Source of the DNA: Mycolicibacterium hodleri
GTDB lineage: Bacteria > Actinomycetota > Actinomycetes > Mycobacteriales > Mycobacteriaceae
Length of the DNA: 64,000 nt
NCBI RefSeq assembly: GCF_006439015.1
Contig: NZ_RCZG01000010.1
Coordinates: 34,614-98,613 of the forward strand
Direction of reading: 5' to 3'
Positions 48,887 to 57,732 of this stretch are shown here, in pieces. Each line of letters begins with the position of its first letter. Position 1 is the first letter of the stretch. A program made the position numbers and the translations under genes. The notes under the pieces were generated by a model. That model saw only the letters and a program-made list of their open reading frames with translations. It was not told the origin of the DNA and did not search any database.

Positions 48887-50533
48887 CTAGCCGTTGTCGC
48901 GCACTGCGGCACGACCTGCGGCCCGACCGGAGAAGACGCACCCGCCGAGGAAGGTGCCCTCCAGTGATCGGTAACCATGTACGCCACCGCCGCCGAAACC
49001 GGCAGCTTCGCCCGCCGCGTATAGCCCGTCGAATGCCGTACCGTCTGGCTTCAGTACTCGGGAGTCAAGGTCGGTCTCCAACCCGCCCAACGACTTTCGC
49101 GTCAGGATGTGAAGCTTGACCGCGATCAGGGGGCCTGCCTTCGGATCGGTGATGCGGTGCGGTGCAACGACGCGGGCCACCCGATCGGCGAGGTAGTTGC
49201 GCGCGCTGCGGATGGCCGTCACCTGGCTGTCCTTGGTGTATCTGTTGGCAACTTCTCGGTCGCGGGCGGTCACCTCTGCCTCGACCACGTCGTAGTCCAG
49301 AGGCTCGACGTCGGGTACGTCGTTCATCTTGGCGACCAGGTCCCGCAACGTGGTCGCGGACACGAAGTCGACGCCGCGGTCGACGAATCTCTGCACCGGC
49401 GCAGGCGCACCCGGCCGTATCCGCGACAGCACCTTGCGCACGTCACGCTCGGTGAGGTCGAGATTCTGTTCCTGCCCGGATAGTGCGAACTCCTTTTCGA
49501 TGATCCGCGCGTTCAGCACGAACCACGTGTAGTCGTGTCCCGTCTTCGCGATGTATTCGAGCGTGCCCAGGGTGTCGAAGCCCGGGTAGAGGGGCGCGGG
49601 CAGACGCCGCCCGGTCGCATCGAGCCAGATCGACGACGGTCCCGGCAGAATGCGGATGCCGTGGCTGGGCCAGATCGGGTGGTAGTTGGTGATGCCCTCG
49701 GTGTAGTGCCACATCCGGTCGCCGTTGATGAGATTGGCGCCTGCCGCGCTGGTGATGGCAAGCATCCGACCGTCGACGTGGGCGGGTACGCCACTGAGCA
49801 ATTGGTTGGGTACCCGACCCATCCTGGTCGGCCAGTTCCGGCGGACCAGGTCGTGGTTGCCGCCGATTCCACCGCTGGCGACGACCACGGCGGGCGCTCG
49901 AAACTCGAACTCACCGGTGGCGTTTCGTGACGATTCAACGCCTCGCGCCACGGTTGTGGGCTCCAGCACCGCACCGCGCACGCCGGTGACGGCACCGGCC
50001 TCGACGATCAGTTCGTCGACGCGATGACGGTATTCGAACCGCACCTTGGCACCAGGGGCCAGGACGCGGCGCGCGAAGATCTCGACGATCCCCGGCCCGG
50101 TGCCCCAGGTGACGTGGAACCGCGGCACGGAGTTGCCATGGCCGCGGGCGTCGTAACCGCCACGCTCCGCCCAGGACACCAACGGAAACGTCCGAAGCCC
50201 GCGCTCGCGCAGCCAGCTGCGCTTCTCCCCTGCCGCGAAGTCGACGTAGGCGTGCGCCCACTGCAACGGCCAGTGATCCTCGGGCCTGTCGAAACCCGCA
50301 GTGCCCAGCCAGTCCTGTAGCGCGAGCTCGTGGCTGTCGCGAATGCCCAGTCTGCGCTGTTCCGGACTGTCGACGAAGAACAGCCCTCCGAACGACCAGT
50401 AGGCCTGTCCGCCCAGGTTGTCGGCATTCTCCTGATCGACCAGCAGCACCGAACGGCCCTTGTCCAGCACCTCGCAGGCGGCGACCAGCCCCGCGAGCCC
50501 CGCTCCGACCACGATGACGTCAGCATCAGTCAT
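48887..50533 (-). CDS. FAD-binding dehydrogenase (Rv0785 homologue)
   Basis: A 548-residue flavoprotein: dinucleotide motif VVGAGLAGLVAACEVLD at the N-terminus, NLGGQAYWSFGGLF, and C-terminal GLYAAGEAAGFGGGGVHGYR. It belongs to the fumarate reductase/3-ketosteroid-dehydrogenase-like group. Substrate not defined. Confidence 0.93.
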   Translation of the reverse strand: MTDADVIVVGAGLAGLVAACEVLDKGRSVLLVDQENADNLGGQAYWSFGGLFFVDSPEQRRLGIRDSHELALQDWLGTAGFDRPEDHWPLQWAHAYVDFAAGEKRSWLRERGLRTFPLVSWAERGGYDARGHGNSVPRFHVTWGTGPGIVEIFARRVLAPGAKVRFEYRHRVDELIVEAGAVTGVRGAVLEPTTVARGVESSRNATGEFEFRAPAVVVASGGIGGNHDLVRRNWPTRMGRVPNQLLSGVPAHVDGRMLAITSAAGANLINGDRMWHYTEGITNYHPIWPSHGIRILPGPSSIWLDATGRRLPAPLYPGFDTLGTLEYIAKTGHDYTWFVLNARIIEKEFALSGQEQNLDLTERDVRKVLSRIRPGAPAPVQRFVDRGVDFVSATTLRDLVAKMNDVPDVEPLDYDVVEAEVTARDREVANRYTKDSQVTAIRSARNYLADRVARVVAPHRITDPKAGPLIAVKLHILTRKSLGGLETDLDSRVLKPDGTAFDGLYAAGEAAGFGGGGVHGYRSLEGTFLGGCVFSGRAAGRAAVRDNG

Positions 50534-50558
50534 GGAAGGTCACGCTAGCCCTAGAACC

Positions 50559-51272
50559 TCAGGCCGCGTCCGTCACATCCGTCCGCACGGGCTTGGGCTC
50601 CCACCGATACGTGGCCGGTGCACACCGATGAAGAAGCGCGAGGTCTACCGCGTCCAGCATCGCCTGCCGCGGACCCGATCTCCGCAGTTGGCCGGCAGAC
50701 ACGGCGATTCGGACCGTGCCCTCTCGTCGCGCGGTGCGTTCGGCAGAGAGCACCAGCGTGCGACACCACCAGGACTCGGTGAGGAAGCCCTCGCCAATGC
50801 CGACGACCCGGGCGCGCGACGTCGTTCCCCGCACCAGATCGGTCATTCCGCTCAGCTCTGCTAGGAGCCGAAAGCCGTTACGCGGCAGCGCTGTAATAGT
50901 TCCCTGGGAGACCGTCCAACCCGGCGCGGCGAAGAGTCGCGTCCGCAGACCAAGGTGCTCGAGGATGCGGTCGGCGCCCATCAGTCGCAAATTGGCCTCG
51001 TGGGCTTGCAACGTAGCGAACTCACCGCGCCGCTTCTTGGTGGCCGCCTCGTCATAGCCGTGCAGGACGACGGCGTCGCCCTCGGTGCGGCGATGGTTCA
51101 GCCAGTCGACGGTCGCGGCGTCCCGTTCGAGTCGGTAACCACCCTTGAGCCGAGGGGCCACCAGGAACGACGCGGGCACGTCACGCGCCGCGAGTTCGTC
51201 GCGGAACACCGTGACGTCAGCCAGCGTGCGGTCCTTGATCCCGGAGATCGAGACGATCAGTTCTCCAGCCAC
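50559..51272 (-). CDS. DUF2334 polysaccharide-deacetylase-like protein (Rv0784 homologue)
   Basis: GTG 51272 gives 237 residues starting with AGELIVSISGIKDRT. VFRDELAARDVPASFLVAPRL and VLHGYDEAATKKRRGEF, with the HGY motif, fit the DUF2334 branch of the NodB-like deacetylase fold. TG 51317 adds 15 unlikely residues. Function unknown. Confidence 0.85.
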   Translation of the reverse strand: MAGELIVSISGIKDRTLADVTVFRDELAARDVPASFLVAPRLKGGYRLERDAATVDWLNHRRTEGDAVVLHGYDEAATKKRRGEFATLQAHEANLRLMGADRILEHLGLRTRLFAAPGWTVSQGTITALPRNGFRLLAELSGMTDLVRGTTSRARVVGIGEGFLTESWWCRTLVLSAERTARREGTVRIAVSAGQLRRSGPRQAMLDAVDLALLHRCAPATYRWEPKPVRTDVTDAA

Positions 51273-51342
51273 GCAACGCAGTATGGCAACGTCAGGTGTG
51301 CAGAAGGTGTCGGACACGTGGGCGGCAGTTGACCTTCTGGTG

Positions 51343-51837
51343 TTAGCCGGGCAGGACGGCCTCGATAGCGCTGATGACCTCGGGCGCGTCGGGCTCGGTG
51401 CGGGGGCGGAACCTGCCGACGATCTCGCCGCCCGGCGCGAGGAGGAACTTCTCGAAGTTCCACTGCACGTCTCCCGCCTCGCCGTCGGCGTCGGCGGTCT
51501 TCGTCAGCTCCGCGTAGAGCGGGTGGCGATCGGCGCCATTGACGTCGGTCTTCGCCAGCAATGGGAACGTCACGCCATAGGTCGACGAGCAGAACGATTG
51601 AATTTCCTCCGCAGTGCCCGGCTCTTGGCCCATGAATTGGTTGCAGGGCACCCCGATCACGGTCAGCCCCCGCTCGCCGAAGTCCTTGGCCAGCCGTTCG
51701 AGCGCGGTGTACTGCGGCGTCAGGCCACACTTGCTGGCGACATTGACCACCAGAACGGCACCGTCGGCGTAGTCGGCCAACGTCGTGGCGTCGCCGGAGA
51801 GGGTGGTCAGAGCGATATCGGTCACTGTCTGAGTCAT
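51343..51837 (-). CDS. Glutathione peroxidase-family thiol peroxidase
   Basis: A 164-residue thioredoxin-fold peroxidase with peroxidatic Cys in NVASKCGLTPQY, then GVPCNQFMGQEPG (Gln) and WNFEKFLL (Trp/Asn) completing the catalytic tetrad. The cysteine is not selenocysteine. With no glutathione in mycobacteria it would use thioredoxin. Four bases separate it from ptrB. Confidence 0.95.
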   Translation of the reverse strand: MTQTVTDIALTTLSGDATTLADYADGAVLVVNVASKCGLTPQYTALERLAKDFGERGLTVIGVPCNQFMGQEPGTAEEIQSFCSSTYGVTFPLLAKTDVNGADRHPLYAELTKTADADGEAGDVQWNFEKFLLAPGGEIVGRFRPRTEPDAPEVISAIEAVLPG

Positions 51838-51840
51838 GAC

Positions 51841-53976
51841 TCAGACGTTACCGTCGGCCTCGATCGCAAGGTCGCCATGGTGGGCGGGATCGCCGGTGGC
51901 GAGCACCCAGGCGTACATGAACGCCGCCTCCTTCCAGCGTTCGTAGCGCCCACTGATGCCGCCGTGACCGGCGCTCATCTCGGTCTTCAAGAGGGTCGGG
52001 TGAGCGTCGGTCTTGCTATACCTAAGCGCAGCAACCCATTTGGCAGGCTCGACGTAGTACACCCTGGTGTCGTTGAGTGACGTCATGGCGAGGATGGCCG
52101 GATAGTCCTTGGCTTCGACGTTCTCGTACGGCGTGTAGGACTTCATGTAGTGGTAGACGCTCTCGTCGGCCAAGGGGTTGCCCCATTCGTCCCATTCGGT
52201 GACGGTCAACGGCAGCGACGGGTCGAGGATCGTCGTGAGGGCATCGACGAACGGCACCTGTGCCAGGATCCCCGCGAACAGGTCCGGGGCCATGTTGGCG
52301 ACCGCCCCCATCAACAGTCCACCGGCGCTGCCCCCCATGGCTACCAGGTTCTCGGGTCGGGTCACGTCGGTACCCACCAGATGTGCGCCCACCGCAATGA
52401 AGTCGGTGAAGGTGTTCGTCTTCTGCATCATCTTGCCCTGCTCGTACCACGGCCTGCCCATCTCGCCACCGCCCCGAACATGCGCGATGACGAACACCAT
52501 GCCGCGGTCGAGGAGTGACAGACGCGCGATGGAGAATCGCGGGTCTTCGCAGGATTCATAGGCGCCGTACCCGTAGAGCAGCGTCGGTGCCGGAAACCGC
52601 AGTCCCGCACGATGAATGATGGATACCGGGATGCGCGTTCCGTCGGGCGCGGGCGCCCAGTCCCGCCGTTCGACATACTCCTCGGGCCGGTAGTCGCCGA
52701 GCACCGTCTGCTCACGCAGCATGGTCCGCTCACCCGTCGCCAGCTCGATGTCGTAGATGCGCACGGGCACGATGAACGACGTGGTCGCGACCCGGAGCAC
52801 GGGCGCCGACCAGTTCGGGTTCCCGGAGAGCCCCGACGACGTCAGCTCCGTCTCGAAGGTGATCTCTTCAGGACTGCCGTAGTCTCCGTCAGAGGTGATC
52901 GGCCACAACTGAATTCGCGGGAGGGCCTCGCTGCGGTAGCTGACGACGAGCTGGTTCTCGAACGCGTCGACGGCGTCGAGACGAACGTCGGCGCGGTGCT
53001 CGATGAGCGTGCGAAACGCCGTCGGGTCACTGACGGGCGCTTCGACGAGCGTGAAGTTCTCTGCGCCGTCGTTGTGCAGGATCAGCCAACGGTCCTCGCC
53101 GCCGACGACGGCGTGCTCAACGGAGTATTCGACGGAGTCGCGGCGCGGCAGGATCGAGACGAACTCGGTCTCCCCGTCGGCGGCATCTCCGTAGAACATT
53201 TCCGACGTCACCGAGCTGCCCGAGGCGATGAAGACGTACTTGTTGCTGCGCGTCCGGCCGACGGCGACCCAGAAGCGTTCGTCGGGCTCGTGATAGACCT
53301 TGGTGGCGGGCAGGCCCGCTCCGAGCCGGTGCCGCCAAACGGTGTCGGGGCGCCACGCGTCGTCGACGGTGGTGTAGTAGATCGTCCGATTGTCCGCCGC
53401 CCAGGTGGCTCCCGAGCCGATCCCCGCGATGCTGTCCTCGTAGAGCTCGCCGGTGCGCAAGTCCTTGAACCACAAGGTATACCGCTCATCGCCGACGACG
53501 TCGACGGAGAACGCAAGCGTGTGCCCGTCGACACTGATCGACGCCGCACCAAGGGAGAAGAAGTCGTGGCCCTCTGCTTCGACGTTCTCGTCGAGGAGCA
53601 CCTGCTCACCAGGGACCGGGGCGTTTTCGTCCAGCTGAGGTGGCGTCCAGTTCTCGAGATCGGCGACGGGACAACGGCAATGAATGCCGTACTGCTCCCC
53701 CTCGAGACTGCGTCCGTAGTACCACCACTCGCCGCGACGGGTCGGCACCGACAGGTCGGTCTCCTTGGTGCGGGCCTTGATCTCATCGAAGATCTTCTGC
53801 CGCAGCGGCTCGAGATGGTCGGTCTGCTGATCGGCGTAGGCATTCTCAGCCTCGAGGTAGGCGATCACCTCGGGATCGGCCTTGTCCCGAAGCCATTCGT
53901 AGTGGTCGATGAAGACGTCGCCGTGATGCTCGCGCCGATATTCGACACGCTTGGCAATCGGCGGTGTGCCGGTCAT
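51841..53976 (-). CDS. ptrB: Oligopeptidase B / prolyl oligopeptidase family protease PtrB
   Basis: A 711-residue S9A serine protease: an N-terminal seven-blade propeller and a C-terminal alpha/beta-hydrolase domain with nucleophile in MGGSAGGLLMG and catalytic His in MSAGHGGISGRYE. It cleaves short peptides, usually after basic residues. ATG 53976 overlaps the purC stop (ATGA). Confidence 0.95.
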   Translation of the reverse strand: MTGTPPIAKRVEYRREHHGDVFIDHYEWLRDKADPEVIAYLEAENAYADQQTDHLEPLRQKIFDEIKARTKETDLSVPTRRGEWWYYGRSLEGEQYGIHCRCPVADLENWTPPQLDENAPVPGEQVLLDENVEAEGHDFFSLGAASISVDGHTLAFSVDVVGDERYTLWFKDLRTGELYEDSIAGIGSGATWAADNRTIYYTTVDDAWRPDTVWRHRLGAGLPATKVYHEPDERFWVAVGRTRSNKYVFIASGSSVTSEMFYGDAADGETEFVSILPRRDSVEYSVEHAVVGGEDRWLILHNDGAENFTLVEAPVSDPTAFRTLIEHRADVRLDAVDAFENQLVVSYRSEALPRIQLWPITSDGDYGSPEEITFETELTSSGLSGNPNWSAPVLRVATTSFIVPVRIYDIELATGERTMLREQTVLGDYRPEEYVERRDWAPAPDGTRIPVSIIHRAGLRFPAPTLLYGYGAYESCEDPRFSIARLSLLDRGMVFVIAHVRGGGEMGRPWYEQGKMMQKTNTFTDFIAVGAHLVGTDVTRPENLVAMGGSAGGLLMGAVANMAPDLFAGILAQVPFVDALTTILDPSLPLTVTEWDEWGNPLADESVYHYMKSYTPYENVEAKDYPAILAMTSLNDTRVYYVEPAKWVAALRYSKTDAHPTLLKTEMSAGHGGISGRYERWKEAAFMYAWVLATGDPAHHGDLAIEADGNV

Positions 53977-54863
53977 TTGGCTCCGATCCAGTCTGCGAAC
54001 TTCAATCCTGAAATACGTTCGTACGCCTCGACGTAGCGGGCTCTGGTGGCCTCGACGATGTCGGGCGGCAACGCCGGAGGAGGCGCGTCGCCGCTGCGGT
54101 CCCAACCCGAATCGGGTCCGGTCAGCCAGTTGCGGACGAATTGCTTGTCGAAGCTGGGCTGCACGACCCCCTCCTGGTATGCGTCGGCCCGCCAGTACCG
54201 GGACGAGTCGGGGGTGAACACCTCGTCGGCGAGCACCATGTCACCTGATCCGTCGATCCCGAACTCGAACTTGGTGTCGGCGATGATGATGCCCTTGCTC
54301 AGTGCGTGCCCGGCGGCCTCGCCGTAGATCTTCAGCGTCAGGTCTCGCAGCTGGGCTGCGCGCTGGGCGCCGACCATCTCGACGATGGCCTCGAAGCTGA
54401 CGTTCTCGTCGTGCTCTCCGAGTTCGGCCTTCGTGGCGGGGGTGAACAGCGGTACGTCGAATTTGCTGGCCTCGGTGAGACCGTCGGGCAGCTCGATGCC
54501 GCAGACGCGGCCGGTCGCCCGGTAGTCGATGATGCCGGATCCGGTGAGGTAACCGCGGGCCACGCACTCGACCGGCATCATCTCCAGGCGTTTGACGACC
54601 AGTGCGCGTCCCAGCACTTCGGCCGGAATGCGCTCGTCGTCGGCCGGGCCCGCCAAGTGATTCGGCGCATCCAGATAGTCGAAGAAGAACACGCTCATCG
54701 CCGTCAGGATGCGGCCCTTGTCGGGGATCTCGCTGTCGAGGATGTAGTCGAACGCGGAGATGCGGTCGCTGGCGACGAACAGCAGGTGATCGGCGTCAAT
54801 GCGATAGAGCTCGCGAACCTTGCCGCTGGCCAGATGTTGGTAGTCGGTCAGAGCTGGGCGCAT
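53973..54863 (-). CDS. purC: SAICAR synthase PurC
   Basis: A 296-residue ATP-dependent ligase joining CAIR and aspartate. GKVRELYRI, FVASDRISAFDYIL, PVECVARGYLTGSG, and DTKFEFGIDGSGDMVLADEVFTPDSSRYW are family hallmarks. ptrB follows on the same strand. Confidence 0.98.
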   Translation of the reverse strand: MRPALTDYQHLASGKVRELYRIDADHLLFVASDRISAFDYILDSEIPDKGRILTAMSVFFFDYLDAPNHLAGPADDERIPAEVLGRALVVKRLEMMPVECVARGYLTGSGIIDYRATGRVCGIELPDGLTEASKFDVPLFTPATKAELGEHDENVSFEAIVEMVGAQRAAQLRDLTLKIYGEAAGHALSKGIIIADTKFEFGIDGSGDMVLADEVFTPDSSRYWRADAYQEGVVQPSFDKQFVRNWLTGPDSGWDRSGDAPPPALPPDIVEATRARYVEAYERISGLKFADWIGAK

Positions 54864-54903
54864 CGGCCAAGACTATCGGTCCATCTGTGTTGGGATCACA
54901 GCC

Positions 54904-55518
54904 ATGAGCTCTCGCTACGTGCCGTACGCCACCACGCCTGGCCGGCTGCTCGCACAACTGATCAGCGACGTCGTCGTCGTCCTGTGGAGCACCGTGTGGG
55001 TCTTCGTCGGCCTCGCCGTGCACTCCGCGGTGAACACCATCGCCGAAGTCGGCAGACAGGTGAACGACGGCGCCACGGGCGTGTCGGACAATCTTAACTC
55101 CGCCGGCGACAGCACCGCTGACTTCCCGCTGGTCGGCGACGCGCTGAGCAAGCCGTTGCGGGCGGCGAGCCGGGCGGCACTCGACATCGCCGGCGCGGGC
55201 GCGAGCCTCGATTCCACTGCGAGTTGGCTGGCGATCGTGTTGGGCCTGGCCGTCGCCGCCCCGCCGATTCTCTTCGTTGTGCTCCCGTGGCTGGTGCTGC
55301 GGATCCGGTTCTTCCGGCGCAAGTGGACGGCGATCACGCTGGCCGCGACCCCGGCGGGCGAGCAACTGCTGGCACTGCGCGCACTGGCCAATCGACCGCT
55401 GGCCAAGCTCGCGTCGGTGAGCATCGACCCCGTCGGCGCCTGGCGCCGAGACGACGCGATCGCGGTCCGCGGGCTGGCGAACCTCGAGCTCCGCTCATCG
55501 GGCATCCGCCGTAAATAG
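54904..55518 (+). CDS. Two-helix membrane protein (Rv0779c homologue)
   Basis: A 204-residue protein with two membrane segments (ISDVVVVLWSTVWVFVGLAV near residue 20 and WLAIVLGLAVAAPPILFVVL near residue 110) and a basic C-terminal domain. No known enzymatic motif. Divergent from purC. The left inverted repeat of the DUF559 cassette starts 29 bp after its stop. Confidence 0.85.
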   Translation: MSSRYVPYATTPGRLLAQLISDVVVVLWSTVWVFVGLAVHSAVNTIAEVGRQVNDGATGVSDNLNSAGDSTADFPLVGDALSKPLRAASRAALDIAGAGASLDSTASWLAIVLGLAVAAPPILFVVLPWLVLRIRFFRRKWTAITLAATPAGEQLLALRALANRPLAKLASVSIDPVGAWRRDDAIAVRGLANLELRSSGIRRK

Positions 55519-55546
55519 TCCCCGTGCCGCCCCGCGTCCGGCGCGC

Positions 55547-55599
55547 GATTTGTGCACGTTCACCCGCGGTGCGCGCGGGTTTCAACACGCAGGTCGCTG
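55547..55599. repeat. Left 53-bp inverted repeat flanking the DUF559 gene
   Basis: GATTTGTGCACGTTCACCCG and the following bases match the reverse complement of 56488-56540 at 47 of 53 positions. All six differences are transitions, and five keep a G-U pair if the two arms were transcribed together. The arm contains a nested dyad ACCCGCG-GTGCG-CGCGGGT. Read on the minus strand it encodes SDLRVETRAHRG-stop, nearly the C-terminus of the DUF559 protein. Confidence 0.93.
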
Positions 55600-55639
55600 A
55601 AGGCGGAACCCGTAGACGCCTCGGTCGCGTCAAAAGGGT

Positions 55640-56527
55640 GTGATCGAAGACCTGCTAGGACGCCACGACGGCGTCATCACCGGCATCCAGGCGCGCGGTG
55701 CAGGCCTCAGCCAGGATGCGATCGAAAGAAGGGTGCGCTCCGGGTCCTGGCGAAGGTGCTCCCGCGGCGTGTTCTTCGCAGACGACCGACCGTTCACCGA
55801 TGCCGCTCGGATCCGCGCGGCGGCCTGGGCGCACGGCGACCGCGCGACAACGAGTGGCCTCGCCGCCGCGTGGTGGCTCGACCTAACCCGCTTCGCCCCC
55901 GATCAGGTTGAGGTGACGGTTCCACGCGCAAGTAATCACCCGCGCAGACCGGGCGTTCGCCTCCGCAGGCGTGACCTCGATCCCACCGACGTGAGCGAGC
56001 GCAACGGATTGCGCGTGACGGCTCTGCCGCTCACCGTGGTCGAGGCGGCCGTGCGAAGGGGCGGCGGTCCGAAGCTCATGGACGCCGCCCTTCAGCGCCA
56101 CGTGGAACTGAGGACGTTGTGGACTGCGCACCTACGCAACAAGGGCCGCCACGGTTCGCCTGCCGCAAGGCGCCTGCTTCAAGCTGCTAGCGATGGAGCA
56201 CGATCGGAGGCTGAGCGGCTCCTCGTGAGTCTGATGAAACAGGCCGGCGTCACCGGCTGGAAGACCAACTATCCGGTCGCCGGCTACGAGGTCGACGTCG
56301 CCTTCGCACGATCCAGGGTCGCGATCGAGGTCGATGGTTTGGCCTTCCACAGCGACGCCGACACCTTTCAGCGCGACCGCATCCGGCAGAACGCCATCGC
56401 ACTGGCGGGCTGGCAGGTCTTGCGGTTTACGTGGATCGATCTCACCGAGTACCCCGACCGCGTGCTTGCCGAAATTCGACGCGCCACCAGCGGCTTGCGT
56501 GTTGGAACCCGCGCGCACCGCGGGTAA
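55640..56527 (+). CDS. AbiEi-antitoxin-like/DUF559 (PD-(D/E)XK-type nuclease) fusion protein
   Basis: A 295-residue protein. N-terminal residues 1-60 (LLGRHDGVITGIQARGAGLS, SGSWRRCSRGVF) form a winged-helix like the antitoxin domain of AbiEi. The C-terminus is DUF559, a Vsr-like endonuclease fold: YEVDVAFARSRVAIEVDG supplies the D-ExD core, then DRIRQNAIALAGWQVLRFTW. DUF559 proteins are abundant and unexplained in mycobacteria. Its last 13 codons lie within the right inverted repeat. It interrupts an order (Rv0779c next to cyp126) that is otherwise conserved, so it is a later arrival. Start GTG 55640. Confidence 0.88.
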   Translation: MIEDLLGRHDGVITGIQARGAGLSQDAIERRVRSGSWRRCSRGVFFADDRPFTDAARIRAAAWAHGDRATTSGLAAAWWLDLTRFAPDQVEVTVPRASNHPRRPGVRLRRRDLDPTDVSERNGLRVTALPLTVVEAAVRRGGGPKLMDAALQRHVELRTLWTAHLRNKGRHGSPAARRLLQAASDGARSEAERLLVSLMKQAGVTGWKTNYPVAGYEVDVAFARSRVAIEVDGLAFHSDADTFQRDRIRQNAIALAGWQVLRFTWIDLTEYPDRVLAEIRRATSGLRVGTRAHRG

Positions 56528-56540
56528 GCGTGCACAAGTC
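56488..56540. repeat. Right 53-bp inverted repeat flanking the DUF559 gene
   Basis: It is the reverse complement partner of 55547-55599. It contains the codons for SGLRVGTRAHRG and the TAA stop of the DUF559 gene and ends over the cyp126 stop codon. The nested hairpin could also terminate both convergent transcripts. Confidence 0.93.
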
Positions 56541-57732
56541 ACCTGAGGGAGACGACCAGGTGGCGGATGCCCGTATGTCGATTGCTGCGCGTCCACTCGA
56601 CCGGCCGCACCAGCTCCGCAGCAGAGAACCGACCGAGCAGCTCCTCGAAGAGCACCCGCAGCTCCAGACGGGCCAGGTTCGCACCGAGGCAATAGTGCAC
56701 GCCTTGCCCGAAGCCCAAGTGCGGATTGGGCTTTCGCGTCACGTCGAAGACATCCGGCGCGGCGAACACCAGCCCGTCACGGTTCGCCGAGCCCTCCCAG
56801 ATCTGCACCTTCTGCCCGGCCTGCACGTGACAGCCGCCGAGCTCCACCTCCCGCGTGGCGGTGCGCCGCTTCGACGGCGAGGGCGACGTCCAACGCACCA
56901 TCTCCTCGACTGCGACGGGCAGCACCGAGAGATCCTCGCGAAGCAGGCGCATCTGGTCCGGATGTTCGATGAGTGCCAGCAACCCGCCCGCGACCGAGTT
57001 CCGCGTCGTCTCAGCCCCGGCGCTGAACAGCAGGCTGAAGAAGAGGTACAGCTCCAGGTCAGAAAGCTCGGGCAGGGCGTCATCCGTGGCGTTGGCCACC
57101 ACGGACAACATGTCGTCGGTCGGCGACGCGCGTTTGGCCGCGATCAACTCCTGACCGTAGGCATACATCCGCGCACCGTCGTCCGCACTCGGCGTGCGAC
57201 CCAGATCGAACTGCGGCTCGATCGCCTCGAAAAGCCAATGCCGTTCGGACTCAGGCACTCCCAGCAGAATGCAGATCATCTGCATCGGCAGCTCCGCCGC
57301 CACGTCAACGAGGAAGTCAAACGGCTCGCCGGCCGAGACGGCATCGAGCAGCAGGCGGGCTCGCAGACGCAGATCGTCCTCCACGCGGCGGATCATTCGT
57401 GGCGTGAGCCCGGAGCTGACCAGCCGCCGAATCTGCGAGTGCCGAGGATCGTCCATCATGTTGAGCACCTGGCCGGCGATCGACAGGTCCTGCAGTAGCG
57501 TGCCTCCGAACGGCCGCGATCCACCCGTCACCGATGAGAAGCACAGCGGATCACGCAGTACGGCTTGGCATTCGGCATACGTGGCTACCGACCAGAAGCC
57601 CTCTCCGTCGGGGGTGTGCTCGGTGGGTTCGTGCCAGTACACCGGCGCCTCGCGACGGTGCTCCGCGAACAGTTCGTGAGGGAAGCCCGCCGCGAAGTTG
57701 TCCAGATCGGTGAAGTCGACCGCCACACTCAC
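56539..57732 (-). CDS. cyp126: Cytochrome P450 CYP126
   Basis: A 397-residue P450. The heme-binding loop is FGQGVHYCLGANLARLE with the thiolate Cys; I-helix is SAGAETTRNSVAGG; ExxR lies in AVEEMVRW. Substrate in mycobacteria unknown. GTG 57732 overlaps the purB stop by four bases. Homologue of Rv0778. Confidence 0.95.
   Translation of the reverse strand: MSVAVDFTDLDNFAAGFPHELFAEHRREAPVYWHEPTEHTPDGEGFWSVATYAECQAVLRDPLCFSSVTGGSRPFGGTLLQDLSIAGQVLNMMDDPRHSQIRRLVSSGLTPRMIRRVEDDLRLRARLLLDAVSAGEPFDFLVDVAAELPMQMICILLGVPESERHWLFEAIEPQFDLGRTPSADDGARMYAYGQELIAAKRASPTDDMLSVVANATDDALPELSDLELYLFFSLLFSAGAETTRNSVAGGLLALIEHPDQMRLLREDLSVLPVAVEEMVRWTSPSPSKRRTATREVELGGCHVQAGQKVQIWEGSANRDGLVFAAPDVFDVTRKPNPHLGFGQGVHYCLGANLARLELRVLFEELLGRFSAAELVRPVEWTRSNRHTGIRHLVVSLR

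Noticed and set aside
55640..56527. Complete AbiE-type toxin-antitoxin system
   Set aside because: Only an antitoxin-like winged helix fused to DUF559 is present; no AbiEii nucleotidyltransferase neighbour exists.
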